From: an uncultured Desulfuromonas sp.
GTDB taxonomy: Bacteria > Desulfobacterota > Desulfuromonadia > Desulfuromonadales > Desulfuromonadaceae
DNA: 64,000 nt
Direction of reading: 5' to 3'
Assembly: GCF_963666745.1 (NCBI RefSeq)
Contig: NZ_OY762961.1
Coordinates: 1,042,001-1,106,000 of the forward strand
Under the pieces are notes generated by a model. That model was not told the DNA's origin, did no database searches, and saw only the letters and a list, made by a program, of their open reading frames with translations. Made by a program: the position numbers and the translations under genes. The number at the start of each line of letters is the position of its first letter. The stretch's first letter is position 1. Shown in pieces: positions 1-8,535 of this stretch.

Positions 1-337
1 CAACATCGCGAGAGGCAATTTTAACGAAATAACGCCGATTGTTCAGACCTGTCAGGCGATCCGTCGTCGATAGAGCGTTGATCTCTCGTAATGAGTCGAG
101 AAGTTTACAGCGACAACTACCGAGTTCTTTGAGTCGTTTAACGACAAAAATGAAAGCGAAGACAAGGGAGCAGAGAAGTGCAATGAGGATCTCATTGAGA
201 TGTAATTCATGATGATCTCGGACCAAAAATGAGATGGTCTCAACGACATCATAACGTATCGTAATAAACAGGACGATGACCAATGCCAGAATCAGCCATA
301 ACGTGTCTTGACTGAATTTGAAAAATTTTTCAGCCAT
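1..337 (-). CDS. Membrane-anchored GGDEF protein, N-terminal part (gene runs off the left edge)
   Basis: The first 112 codons of a leftward gene are visible. The start is an ATG at 337 preceded by GGGAGGAATCGC, a good ribosome binding site. There is a hydrophobic segment at about residues 13-27 (LWLILALVIVLFITI) and a second at about 49-66, with a short extracytoplasmic loop between them. At about residues 92-104 the sequence TDRLTGLNNRRYF begins, which is the characteristic N-terminal signature of a GGDEF (diguanylate cyclase) domain. The catalytic GGDEF motif itself lies outside the window, so activity cannot be judged. Likely a small two-helix membrane protein that makes or senses cyclic-di-GMP. 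Confidence 0.85.
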   Translation of the reverse strand, partial: MAEKFFKFSQDTLWLILALVIVLFITIRYDVVETISFLVRDHHELHLNEILIALLCSLVFAFIFVVKRLKELGSCRCKLLDSLREINALSTTDRLTGLNNRRYFVKIASRDV

Positions 338-505
338 TTTGCGATTCCTCCCCAAGCCTGAAAACGGAACTAGACTTTTACTCCATTAAAATCAATATGT
401 TTTGCAATACAACGTATTTGTTTGTGTTAATTATGCAAAAAAAATGCCCGTTGTTTTTGTATATCTGAATGTTTGAGAACATAACGTGATTATTTGCTCT
501 TTTTA

Positions 506-540
506 TAAAAAAGAAGGCGTCCAGATTTTCTGGCACGCCC
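506..540 (-). terminator. Rho-independent terminator of the heme-protein gene
   Basis: Read on the minus strand, the stem GGCGTGCCAGA / TCTGGACGCC (one bulged base) closes a short A-rich loop and is followed by TTCTTTTTT. It lies 35 bases past the stop of the leftward gene at 575-1099. Confidence 0.75.
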
Positions 541-574
541 CCTTAACCGAATTGGTCTGGTCGAGTTAAGACAA

Positions 575-1099
575 TTATTCGTGGATTTCTACCCAGAATA
601 ATCCTCGAAAATCTCCCACCTTATAATTAATGGCCTGATCAAGGGGATAGTTTTTTACAAGCGCTTGCCTTATGGATGGGGAAACTGACTCGCCGTGGCA
701 AGTCAGGCAGGGGCGTTGAATATAGATGGGCTTGACATATCCCCAAGTTTTTTCAGTCAACTGGATAGACTGAATCTTTTTTTCATCAGGATGAGCAGCG
801 TAGTAGGCAAGGAATTGAGATGCCCATTGAGGACCTCGATTTGACTGATTGCGTAGTTGAGAGGTGGCTCGGCCGATCTTTAAGGTGTCAGTAGATAGTT
901 CTTGGGCAATTTGAGGCGCTCTGTTTCGGCAGACATCAATGGCGTGTGATGGCCCTTGCTGTAAGCCCGTCTTGAGTTCTGTCATCAGTTTACTTTGAAA
1001 GTCGCCGATAACTTTTTCAGCTGTTTGGGCCGGATTGGCCAAAACGGCCTGAGAGGTGAGAGCCAGACTGAGTAGCGAGAGCAGAAATATCCGTTTCAT
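575..1099 (-). CDS. Periplasmic c-type heme protein, DUF3365 (Tll0287-like) family
   Basis: 174 residues. Residues 1-21 form a typical Sec signal peptide ending in VLA-NP. The body matches the DUF3365 family (Cys-Arg pair in the middle, then SQLRN and GPQWA-type segments). A single CxxCH heme-binding motif (CLTCH) lies at about residues 131-135, so one covalently bound heme c in the periplasm is expected. Family members are small redox or sensor heme proteins. The partner here is unknown because the gene stands alone, divergent from a large Cache/GGDEF/EAL protein. That protein also has an extracytoplasmic sensor region, but a functional link is only a guess. Confidence 0.85.
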   Translation of the reverse strand: MKRIFLLSLLSLALTSQAVLANPAQTAEKVIGDFQSKLMTELKTGLQQGPSHAIDVCRNRAPQIAQELSTDTLKIGRATSQLRNQSNRGPQWASQFLAYYAAHPDEKKIQSIQLTEKTWGYVKPIYIQRPCLTCHGESVSPSIRQALVKNYPLDQAINYKVGDFRGLFWVEIHE

Positions 1100-1182
1100 G
1101 GATGGCCTCCTTGTGATTCACACGATTGAAAATGAGTTGAACTGCAGTTCTAATTAAGGTGATTTTTTTGTTAGTGAGTGGC

Positions 1183-1211
1183 TTGTTGTTTAATCTCGTC
1201 GATAGTATAAT
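1183..1211 (+). promoter_or_regulatory. Putative sigma70 promoter of the Cache-PAS-GGDEF-EAL gene
   Basis: TTGTTG (1183-1188), a 17-base spacer, then a perfect TATAAT (1206-1211), 36 bases before the ATG at 1247. The -10 is strong and the -35 is weak. Confidence 0.5.
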
Positions 1212-1246
1212 CATTTTTATACGTTGTATTTCTTTTTTGATGTGAA

Positions 1247-4030
1247 ATGGATATGCGGGCAAAACTCAAAATCACGGCAATTAACCTGTTTGCAACAATC
1301 CTCACCAGCATTTTCTTGTCAGTGAGTGTTGGCTATTTTCTGATTCTGCAGCCCCTGTCAACAATGAAAGACAATGTTGCCCAAGTTCAGAAGAACTATA
1401 TGGAGCAGCAAAAACAGCTTGTTAAAGACAATGTTGATCTTGTCGTTGAACACATGCGGTCAAGTCGAAAATTACATTTGGATGATGTGCGACTTGAGCT
1501 AGAACAGAAACTGGCTTTGATTCACCGTTTGTCCTCTTCTCTTAATCTTCTCGATATCTCTTCGGAATTGAAGCAACAATCCCTCTCACGATGCCTTTTT
1601 GATTCAAAGTGGATTCATGGTGCAGGTTCTACGTTACTCGTTGGTCGTGACCGGCGGATCATTCAGGACAGTCTTTCACAAGGAAGCTTTGTCAATAAAC
1701 AGCATGCTGACGAAAGGAAACAACTTTATGAGTCTTTGCATGTGTTGGTTGATACCTGCTTTAATCATCCCGATGAGGTGCAGTGGTTGGAATCCACGTT
1801 CTCCTATGAGAACAAAACCCCTAAAAATCTTCTCAGTCTTTCTGCGTACCTGAAAGAGCTTGATTGTGTCGCCGTCGTCAGTATGGATCTTGATGATGCG
1901 ATGAAGCATGTCCAGAAAGATGTCATTGAACTTCTTTCCAACGAACGTTTTGGCCATGACCAATACGGTTACTACTTTGTTGTCAATGCACACGATCAGC
2001 TGATTCTTAATCCGGCACATTCTCCATCCTATCACGATGATCTGTCCGCTTTACCACAATCCGATGAAAATAAAGCTCTCTTTCGTCAGCTTAAGAATAT
2101 TTCGAGACAGAGTGGTCAGGCTTTTTTCCGCTATGATTACGTCAATCCCAATCACGATAACCAGCTTGAAGAGAAGCAGACCTATGTTGTCTTTTTCTCG
2201 CCTTGGAACTGGACTCTCGGGGCTGGTTTTTATATGACGGAACATAAAAAACAATTGGAAGAGGGAATTCTCCTTGCCAACCGGGCCTCTCAAGAAAAGA
2301 TCAATCAGGGCATCTGGCTGTTGGCACTTAACCTGCTGTTTGGTCTCACGGTAGCCCTTTATGTTAATCGTCATATTAATCGCCTTGACCATAACCGTCA
2401 GGCCCATATGCACGAACTTGAGCAGTATAAAAAGTTGCTTGATTTGTCATGTATGGTTTCCAAAGGCGACCTGAAAGGGCATATCACCTATACCAACGAG
2501 TCTTTCCAGCAAGTGACGGGTTATACAGCGGAAGAAATGCTTGGTAAGCCACATAACCTGTTTCGACACCCCAGCACCCCAAAGAAAGTATTTAAAGAAC
2601 TCTGGGATACCATCCAGGCGGGGAAAGTATGGCGAGGGTCCTCTAAAAATCTTGGTAAAAACGGCAAGCCTTTTTATACCCAACAGGTCATTATGCCGAT
2701 TACTGACGATACTGGAGAAATCCTCGAATATATTGCGGCCCGTTACGATATTACGGAGTTGTTGGAAAAAAGAGAACAATTGCAACTGGCTTTTTCCACG
2801 GACACCGTCACTGCTCTCGGCAGTCGTTTCAAGCTGTTACGGGATATCGAGCGAGGACCTGCCAGTCAGTGCCTTGCACTGATTGATATGGCCAGCTTTC
2901 ATGGTGTTAATAAACTGTATGGAACCGATGTCGGAGATTCGATCCTTAAATATATCGGGGAATCGTTATCGTTGTATTACGGTGGCAGCAAAAGTACCTT
3001 GTACCGCTTAAATGCGGATGTTTTTGCGGTGTTATCTCCGACCACAGAAGGTTTTTCTGAGCAGCTTAAAAGCTTCCTTGATCTTTTTTCCCAGAAGAAT
3101 TTTCCTCTCGAAGATGAAAAGAACACAGAAGTTCCTGTTACATTAACAGCGGGTATCGCCTGTTGTCAGGAAAACCTTCTGACCTGCTCTGACAGCGCAT
3201 TGAAGGAGGCTAAACGGAAAAACAAACAACTGATGATTTATAATCAGGAATTGGCTGACAGCGATGAATATAAACAAAAAATGTACTGGATTGATACGGT
3301 TCAGCAGGCGATGACGGAAGGTCGTCTGGTTGCTTATTATCAGCCGATTATTGATTTATCCAGTGGTCAGATTTGTAAATTTGAGACATTAATGCGACTT
3401 CTTGACCGGGATGGGAAACCTGTGGCACCCGGATTGTTCCTGCCCGTGCTGAAACAGACACATTTTTACGCGTATATGACACACGCCATGATTGAACAGG
3501 CGTGTGCATTTTTCAAAGATAAACACTGTCATTTTTCAATCAATTTCACTGTTGACGACTTGTTGCGTAAAGAGACGGTACAACTGATTGTTGATACGGC
3601 ATTGCGCTATGATGTCATTGATCGTCTCGTGCTAGAAGTCGTTGAGACGGAGAATATCCAGAATTACGATCAAGCGTTGGATACCATCCGTTATCTGAAA
3701 GGGTTGGGATGTCAGATTTCTATCGATGATTTCGGTAGTGGTTATTCCAACTTCAGTTATCTGACCCAGGTTAGCGCTGATGTGATTAAGATTGATGGCT
3801 CGTTGATACAGGAAATCAATAAAGATGAAAGAACCCGAGAACTGATTTCATCCATTATCCAGTTTGCCCATCGTTCGCAAATGAAAGTTGTCGCGGAATT
3901 TATTGACAGCGAAGCAATCCTGCAGTCTGTAAAAGAGATTGGTTGCGATATGGGGCAGGGCTACCACTTTAGTCCGCCTCTTGCCGCAAGTGAAATCCCG
4001 CCTTGTCCGGAACCTAAAATAGTAAACTGA
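1247..4030 (+). CDS. Membrane sensor with Cache, PAS, degenerate GGDEF and EAL domains
   Basis: 927 residues. TM helices at about 12-32 and 353-373 bracket a ~320-residue extracytoplasmic region. That region contains Cache-type segments (GYYFVVN and WTLGAGFYM-like). A PAS domain follows at about 400-505, then a GGDEF-like domain at about 508-665 whose signature has decayed (RLNADVFAV replaces RxGGDEF), so cyclase activity is unlikely. The EAL domain (about 680-920) keeps key residues: ETL near 711, DDFGSG near 826, the downstream Lys (IKIDGS), Glu (VVAEF) and QGYHF. Phosphodiesterase activity on cyclic-di-GMP is therefore plausible. Two in-frame ATGs lie 6 bases apart (1247 and 1253) and neither has a clear ribosome binding site. 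Likely couples a small extracytoplasmic ligand to cyclic-di-GMP turnover. Confidence 0.9.
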   Translation: MDMRAKLKITAINLFATILTSIFLSVSVGYFLILQPLSTMKDNVAQVQKNYMEQQKQLVKDNVDLVVEHMRSSRKLHLDDVRLELEQKLALIHRLSSSLNLLDISSELKQQSLSRCLFDSKWIHGAGSTLLVGRDRRIIQDSLSQGSFVNKQHADERKQLYESLHVLVDTCFNHPDEVQWLESTFSYENKTPKNLLSLSAYLKELDCVAVVSMDLDDAMKHVQKDVIELLSNERFGHDQYGYYFVVNAHDQLILNPAHSPSYHDDLSALPQSDENKALFRQLKNISRQSGQAFFRYDYVNPNHDNQLEEKQTYVVFFSPWNWTLGAGFYMTEHKKQLEEGILLANRASQEKINQGIWLLALNLLFGLTVALYVNRHINRLDHNRQAHMHELEQYKKLLDLSCMVSKGDLKGHITYTNESFQQVTGYTAEEMLGKPHNLFRHPSTPKKVFKELWDTIQAGKVWRGSSKNLGKNGKPFYTQQVIMPITDDTGEILEYIAARYDITELLEKREQLQLAFSTDTVTALGSRFKLLRDIERGPASQCLALIDMASFHGVNKLYGTDVGDSILKYIGESLSLYYGGSKSTLYRLNADVFAVLSPTTEGFSEQLKSFLDLFSQKNFPLEDEKNTEVPVTLTAGIACCQENLLTCSDSALKEAKRKNKQLMIYNQELADSDEYKQKMYWIDTVQQAMTEGRLVAYYQPIIDLSSGQICKFETLMRLLDRDGKPVAPGLFLPVLKQTHFYAYMTHAMIEQACAFFKDKHCHFSINFTVDDLLRKETVQLIVDTALRYDVIDRLVLEVVETENIQNYDQALDTIRYLKGLGCQISIDDFGSGYSNFSYLTQVSADVIKIDGSLIQEINKDERTRELISSIIQFAHRSQMKVVAEFIDSEAILQSVKEIGCDMGQGYHFSPPLAASEIPPCPEPKIVN

Positions 4031-4044
4031 TCGAAGAATTTCTG

Positions 4045-4359
4045 TTAGAGGCACTTTTTGTCACTATCCGGGTCTCTGCCTCCCCAAACGGGATCATAGG
4101 CAAATTGTTCACGTAGGCGTTCTACGGGATTTTGTTCCATGAATTCTTCACGTGTAAAAGAAAAACGATAATTTGAGCAGTACTCCATCAGATGTTGATA
4201 GGCTTCATTAATGGCACGTATGGCATCAGGATCGTTGCCGCCCGCGTCCGGATGATGCTTTTTGACCAACGTCTTATGGCGCGCTTTAATCTCTTTGAGG
4301 CTTGCCCGATCCCGTATGGCAAATAATTCCAAGGCTTTTTCTAGTTGCTGATATTCCAT
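4045..4359 (-). CDS. Small J-domain protein (DnaJ-like)
   Basis: 104 residues. A J domain occupies about residues 5-65. It has the diagnostic HPD tripeptide in KKHHPDAGG and a following helix with INEAYQHL. There is no G/F-rich region, zinc-finger or C-terminal substrate domain, so this is a minimal J protein that would stimulate an Hsp70 without binding clients in the DnaJ way. The C-terminal 35 residues are polar and unrecognised. The ATG at 4359 is preceded by GCAGGAG at good spacing. Convergent with the upstream EAL gene (15-bp gap) and divergent from acnA. Confidence 0.85.
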   Translation of the reverse strand: MEYQQLEKALELFAIRDRASLKEIKARHKTLVKKHHPDAGGNDPDAIRAINEAYQHLMEYCSNYRFSFTREEFMEQNPVERLREQFAYDPVWGGRDPDSDKKCL

Positions 4360-4386
4360 AGCGACTCCTGCGTTACATTCCTGTTC

Positions 4387-4415
4387 TTGACTTAAAATAA
4401 AGCAATGATACTGTA
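4387..4415 (+). promoter_or_regulatory. Possible promoter for acnA
   Basis: TTGACT at 4387-4392, then about 16 bases and an extended-type -10 (TGA-TACTGT). It lies about 120 bases before the acnA start in the divergent gap. The -10 is poor, so this is tentative. Confidence 0.3.
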
Positions 4416-4536
4416 GACGTAGTCATCAAGCTATCCTTATTAGACGATAGCCGTCATCTCTAAATTTCAATCAGTTTTATTGTAACGTATTAGATCCTTT
4501 GTCGAAATCGCACCGTTTTACTTTCATGGAGGCGTT

Positions 4537-7176
4537 ATGTCGCAACAGGTCGCACCCCATATCTTGTCTGTTTTCGGTCAGGATTACCAGTATTACAGTC
4601 TTTCTCACGCTGCATCCTCGTTATCTGCTGATTTAGATCGATTACCGAAAACCATCAAAATTCTGTTGGAGAATCTGTTGCGATTTTCCGAGCCACAAGC
4701 AGATGTTATGGCCCTGGCCCAGTGGCAGCCTCAGGCTGAACGTCAGGAGATCGCCTGGCGACCGACGCGGGTACTGATGCAGGATTTTACCGGTGTACCG
4801 GCCATCGTTGATCTGGCCGCCATGCGTGATGCCGTTGCCGCGCGTGGAGGCGATCCTTCGGTGATCAATCCCCAGATCCCGGTGGATCTGGTTATTGATC
4901 ATTCCGTGACGGTCGAGCGTTTTGGCAACAAGCAGGCCTTTGCCGACAATGTGGCCATTGAGATGGAACGGAACCGCGAGCGTTACCGTTTTCTGCATTG
5001 GGGCCAACAGGCATTTGAAAACTTTCGCGTTGTGCCGCCGGGAACCGGTATTTGCCATCAGGTGAATCTCGAATATCTGGCCAGTGTGGTCCATAACCAA
5101 CAGGCCGATGGCTCTGTTGTGTTATCACCCGATACGCTGGTTGGAACCGACAGCCATACCACCATGATCAACGGTCTTGCCGTTCTGGGTTGGGGGGTCG
5201 GCGGGATTGAAGCTGAAGCCGCCATGTTGGGCCAGCCGATCTCTATGCTGGTGCCTGATGTCATCGGCTTCCGTCTGCATGGAAGCCTCCCAGAAGGCAT
5301 TACCGCAACGGATCTGGTTCTGACTGTTACCCAGATGCTGCGCCAAAAAGGGGTGGTCGGTAAGTTTGTCGAATTCTACGGTGAAGGCCTTGACCAGTTG
5401 CCACTGGCGGACCGGGCTACCATCGGCAATATGGCTCCGGAATATGGCGCGACCTGTGGTTTCTTCCCGGTGGATCAATTAACTCTCGATTATATGACCC
5501 TCAGTGGTCGTTCCGCCCAACAAGTGGCAGTCGTTGAGGCGTACTGTAAAGCCCAGGGCTTGTGGCGTGATTCATCTGCAGCCGATCCGGAATTTACCGA
5601 TGTGTTGGAGCTTGATCTTGCAACAGTCCAATCAAGCCTGGCCGGTCCAAAACGTCCTCAGGATCGTGTTGCCATGGTTGAGGTCGGACAGGTGTTTGAC
5701 AAAGTGATGGTCGCTGATCAGCCTGAGATTGATCAGGCGGCGACATCCAAGGTTGCGGACAGTGATTTTTCACTGAAACATGGCGATGTTGTCATCGCTG
5801 CCATTACTTCCTGTACCAATACCTCCAATCCCGCTGTCATGCTGTGTGCCGGACTTCTGGCTCAGAAAGCGACTGCCCTTGGGCTGACAACCAAACCGTG
5901 GGTAAAGACATCTCTGGCACCTGGTTCCAAAGTGGTCAGCGATTACCTGAATAAAGCCGGCGTGCAACCGCATCTTGATGCTCTTGGTTTCAATCTAGTC
6001 GGCTATGGCTGCACCACCTGTATTGGTAACTCGGGCCCCTTGCCGGAAAATATTGCTACCGCCATTGACGCGGCCGACCTGAATGTCTGTTCCGTTTTGT
6101 CGGGGAATCGCAATTTTGAAGGACGCATTCATCCCTTGACCAAATCCAACTGGCTGGCGTCGCCACCGTTGGTGGTTGCCTATGCTCTGGCTGGCACCAT
6201 GCGCATTGATTTGTCTCAGGACCCTCTGGGCGAAGATGGATCAGGCAATCCGGTTTATCTGAAAGATATCTGGCCGACCATGAAAGAAGTGGCTCAGGCC
6301 GTGTCTCTTGTCAGCGGCGATATGTTCCAGAAGCAATATGCCGATGTGTTTACCGGTGATGAGCAGTGGCAGAACATGGAAGTCGCCGATAGCCAGCTTT
6401 ATCCCTGGGATGAAGATTCGACGTACATCCGTCTGCCGACCTTTTTTACCTTGCCCAACAACCAGGACGATATCGAATCGGCACGTATTCTCGCCAAGCT
6501 GGGCAATTCGATTACCACCGACCATATTTCACCGGCGGGCGCAATTGCTGCCAACAGCCCGGCAGCCGACTATCTGCGCGATCATGGTGTAGAGCAAAAG
6601 GATTTCAACTCCTACGGGTCACGGCGCGGTAATCACGAAGTGATGATGCGTGGTACTTTTGCCAATATCCGGATTCGTAACGAGATGGTGCCGGATGTAG
6701 TGGGCGGCTATACACGTGATCTGCTCGATGGCGAAGTGAAGCCGATCTTCACCGCGGCCATGGATTACCAGCAGCAGGGCGTTCCTCTGGTGATCATTGC
6801 CGGTAAAGAGTACGGCACCGGCTCCAGCCGTGACTGGGCGGCGAAAGGAACCTTGCTGCAAGGGGTGAGGGCGGTTATTGCCGAGAGTTTTGAACGGATC
6901 CATCGCTCCAACCTCTTGGGGATGGGCGTATTGCCGTTGCAGTTTACCTCAGGGCAGAGCCGTGATTCCCTCGGCTTGACCGGTACGGAGAAGATTACCA
7001 TTCTCGGTCTGGGTGAAAATCTCAGCGCCAAGTGTTCTCTGACGATGACGATTGACTATGAAGATGGCCGTCAGGGGCAGGCTGAACTCCTCTGTCGTCT
7101 CGATACGGAAGAGGAACTCAAGTCCTATCGCAGTGGCGGTATTCTGCGTCACGTCCTCAATCAGTTGACGGCATAA
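4537..7176 (+). CDS. acnA: Aconitate hydratase (AcnA/IRP1 type)
   Basis: 879 residues, the normal length for monomeric AcnA. Interconverts citrate and isocitrate through cis-aconitate in the TCA cycle, in the cytoplasm. The three cluster-ligating cysteines are visible as C426 (TSCTNTSNP) and C492/C495 (GCTTCIGNSG), so a [4Fe-4S] cluster is expected. Substrate-binding signatures YGSRRGNHEVM near 692 and GTGSSRDWAAKG near 760 are intact in the C-terminal swivel domain. The ATG at 4537 follows GGAGGCGTT, a clear ribosome binding site. Monocistronic, closed by a strong hairpin at 7202-7237. Confidence 0.97.
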   Translation: MSQQVAPHILSVFGQDYQYYSLSHAASSLSADLDRLPKTIKILLENLLRFSEPQADVMALAQWQPQAERQEIAWRPTRVLMQDFTGVPAIVDLAAMRDAVAARGGDPSVINPQIPVDLVIDHSVTVERFGNKQAFADNVAIEMERNRERYRFLHWGQQAFENFRVVPPGTGICHQVNLEYLASVVHNQQADGSVVLSPDTLVGTDSHTTMINGLAVLGWGVGGIEAEAAMLGQPISMLVPDVIGFRLHGSLPEGITATDLVLTVTQMLRQKGVVGKFVEFYGEGLDQLPLADRATIGNMAPEYGATCGFFPVDQLTLDYMTLSGRSAQQVAVVEAYCKAQGLWRDSSAADPEFTDVLELDLATVQSSLAGPKRPQDRVAMVEVGQVFDKVMVADQPEIDQAATSKVADSDFSLKHGDVVIAAITSCTNTSNPAVMLCAGLLAQKATALGLTTKPWVKTSLAPGSKVVSDYLNKAGVQPHLDALGFNLVGYGCTTCIGNSGPLPENIATAIDAADLNVCSVLSGNRNFEGRIHPLTKSNWLASPPLVVAYALAGTMRIDLSQDPLGEDGSGNPVYLKDIWPTMKEVAQAVSLVSGDMFQKQYADVFTGDEQWQNMEVADSQLYPWDEDSTYIRLPTFFTLPNNQDDIESARILAKLGNSITTDHISPAGAIAANSPAADYLRDHGVEQKDFNSYGSRRGNHEVMMRGTFANIRIRNEMVPDVVGGYTRDLLDGEVKPIFTAAMDYQQQGVPLVIIAGKEYGTGSSRDWAAKGTLLQGVRAVIAESFERIHRSNLLGMGVLPLQFTSGQSRDSLGLTGTEKITILGLGENLSAKCSLTMTIDYEDGRQGQAELLCRLDTEEELKSYRSGGILRHVLNQLTA

Positions 7177-7201
7177 AAGCCATTCGATTTCCTTGAAAAC
7201 G

Positions 7202-7237
7202 ACAAAGGCCCTGCGGAATGTTCCGCAGGGCCTTTGT
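7202..7237. terminator. Bidirectional terminator between acnA and the nitroreductase gene
   Basis: A perfect 17-bp inverted repeat with a 2-base loop: arm ACAAAGGCCCTGCGGAA, then TG, then its complement. The outer AAAG/CTTT bases make it work for both convergent genes. Confidence 0.85.
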
Positions 7238-7246
7238 GCGTCATGG

Positions 7247-7849
7247 TTAAAAGTGATTTTTGATCACCACCTCGTCCAGAGGCAACTGACCCGGTCGGGG
7301 CCATGGTGGCTGCGTCTGCTTGCCGATGGCGACAAACATGGTGACGATATGATCCTCGGGCAGGTTGATCAGTTTGCCGACGGCGTCAAAGTCGAAGCCG
7401 TCCATGGGGCAGGAATCATATCCCAAACCCTGTGCCGCCAGCATCAGGGTCTGCGCTGCCAGACCGCAGGAACGCATAGCCTCATCGCGCTGCACACTTT
7501 CTTTGCCACGGTAGTAGTTATCTATCGCCGGAAGGATGAACTCCTGAGCTTCCTTCGTCGCATCGCGCCAGTAGCGAATGGGTTCTTTCTCCCAGGCTTT
7601 AAGGTCGGCGCAAAGAATGACCAGCAGGGAAGAATCTGTCACCTGCGCCTGACCCCAGGCCGCTTCACGAATTTTTTGCCGTAAGGTTGGATCTTCGACA
7701 ACGACAAATCGCCAGTTTTGAATGTTAAAGGCCGTCGGCGACAGAGCCGCCGCTGAAAAAAGGCGCTGTTGCTCGTCCGGGCTCATAGTGTGTTGCGGAT
7801 CAAAATGTTTGACGGCACGTCGTGCCGCGATACTTTCGAAGATTTCCAT
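7247..7849 (-). CDS. Nitroreductase-family FMN oxidoreductase
   Basis: 200 residues, a full-length nitroreductase fold. The N-terminus carries the usual FMN-contact pattern (ARRAVKHFD) and then SPTAFNIQNWRF, the phosphate-binding segment near residues 37-48. GYDSCPMDGFD near residue 150 is the family's second FMN segment. Expected to be a cytoplasmic, dimeric NAD(P)H-dependent flavoprotein acting on nitro compounds, quinones or enones. The physiological substrate cannot be read from sequence. Convergent with acnA and sharing its terminator. Confidence 0.9.
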   Translation of the reverse strand: MEIFESIAARRAVKHFDPQHTMSPDEQQRLFSAAALSPTAFNIQNWRFVVVEDPTLRQKIREAAWGQAQVTDSSLLVILCADLKAWEKEPIRYWRDATKEAQEFILPAIDNYYRGKESVQRDEAMRSCGLAAQTLMLAAQGLGYDSCPMDGFDFDAVGKLINLPEDHIVTMFVAIGKQTQPPWPRPGQLPLDEVVIKNHF

Positions 7850-8025
7850 GGTGTGTCCTTTCAGGATAAAAGTTCAATACCATCGTCTCTGTAGTCTATC
7901 AACTTCATCGCCATGTTCAAAGCGGTGAAAAATTACCGGTCTTTATTGTTCTAACCCATCAAGAAAACGGATCTTTTATTTTGAAACGTTGATAAATGGT
8001 AGGAAATGCGATACGTTGTTTTTAT

Positions 8026-8043
8026 GATATTGTATACGGTATC
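8026..8043. promoter_or_regulatory. Operator-like palindrome upstream of the orphan gene at 8097
   Basis: GATATTGTATACGGTATC has exactly matching outer arms (GATA/TATC) around a self-complementary GTATAC centre. A related TATCGATATC follows at about 8053-8062. The arrangement, 35-70 bases before a start codon, is typical of a dimeric repressor site. The regulator is unknown. Confidence 0.35.
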
Positions 8044-8096
8044 GTAAAATCTTATCGATATCGTGATCTTCATCTGTTGCTATGGGGAGAAAAATC

Positions 8097-8432
8097 ATGA
8101 TTATCGAGATCAGCAATACCACCTTAACACGCTTGGTCAACTATGAAGCGGTGACCCGCAAAAACTATCAGGAGGCACACAACCGTCAATGGCGGGTGAT
8201 GACCCTGGATGTCATGCAGGAGTGCGAACGGATGTGTGAACGGATGCGCCACGTGACCCAGGTAGCAGCCTATTCGCTGTATCTTTACAAGTTGCAGAAC
8301 GGCTTATCGCCTCGTCGTTCTATCTATGCTGAGCCGGCTATCAGTCGCGGTCTGGTGAATCTGATGGAGGAATTGAATATTCCCGTACGCATGATTCCAG
8401 ACAGCTGTGAGGCGGCAATGGCCTTGTGCTGA
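8097..8432 (+). CDS. Hypothetical protein, 111 residues
   Basis: I do not recognise a family. The ATG at 8097 is preferred over the one at 8082 because GGGGAG, a good ribosome binding site, lies between them. The product begins MIIEISNTTLTRLVNYEAV. It is probably all-helical with two cysteines near the middle in CERMCERM, has no signal peptide or membrane segment, and carries a C-terminal half rich in short hydrophobics (LVNLMEELNIPVRMIP). It stands alone between a leftward nitroreductase and a rightward GGDEF gene. An operator-like palindrome sits just upstream. Confidence 0.7.
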   Translation: MIIEISNTTLTRLVNYEAVTRKNYQEAHNRQWRVMTLDVMQECERMCERMRHVTQVAAYSLYLYKLQNGLSPRRSIYAEPAISRGLVNLMEELNIPVRMIPDSCEAAMALC

Positions 8433-8535
8433 CAAGGTTTCACATCAGTTTGACACCAGGGAGGAACGACGCTAAGGTTGAGGGATAAGACAGGCGTGTT
8501 CCTCCTTTTTATTTTTCTCCAGGAGTTGTGTTTCG

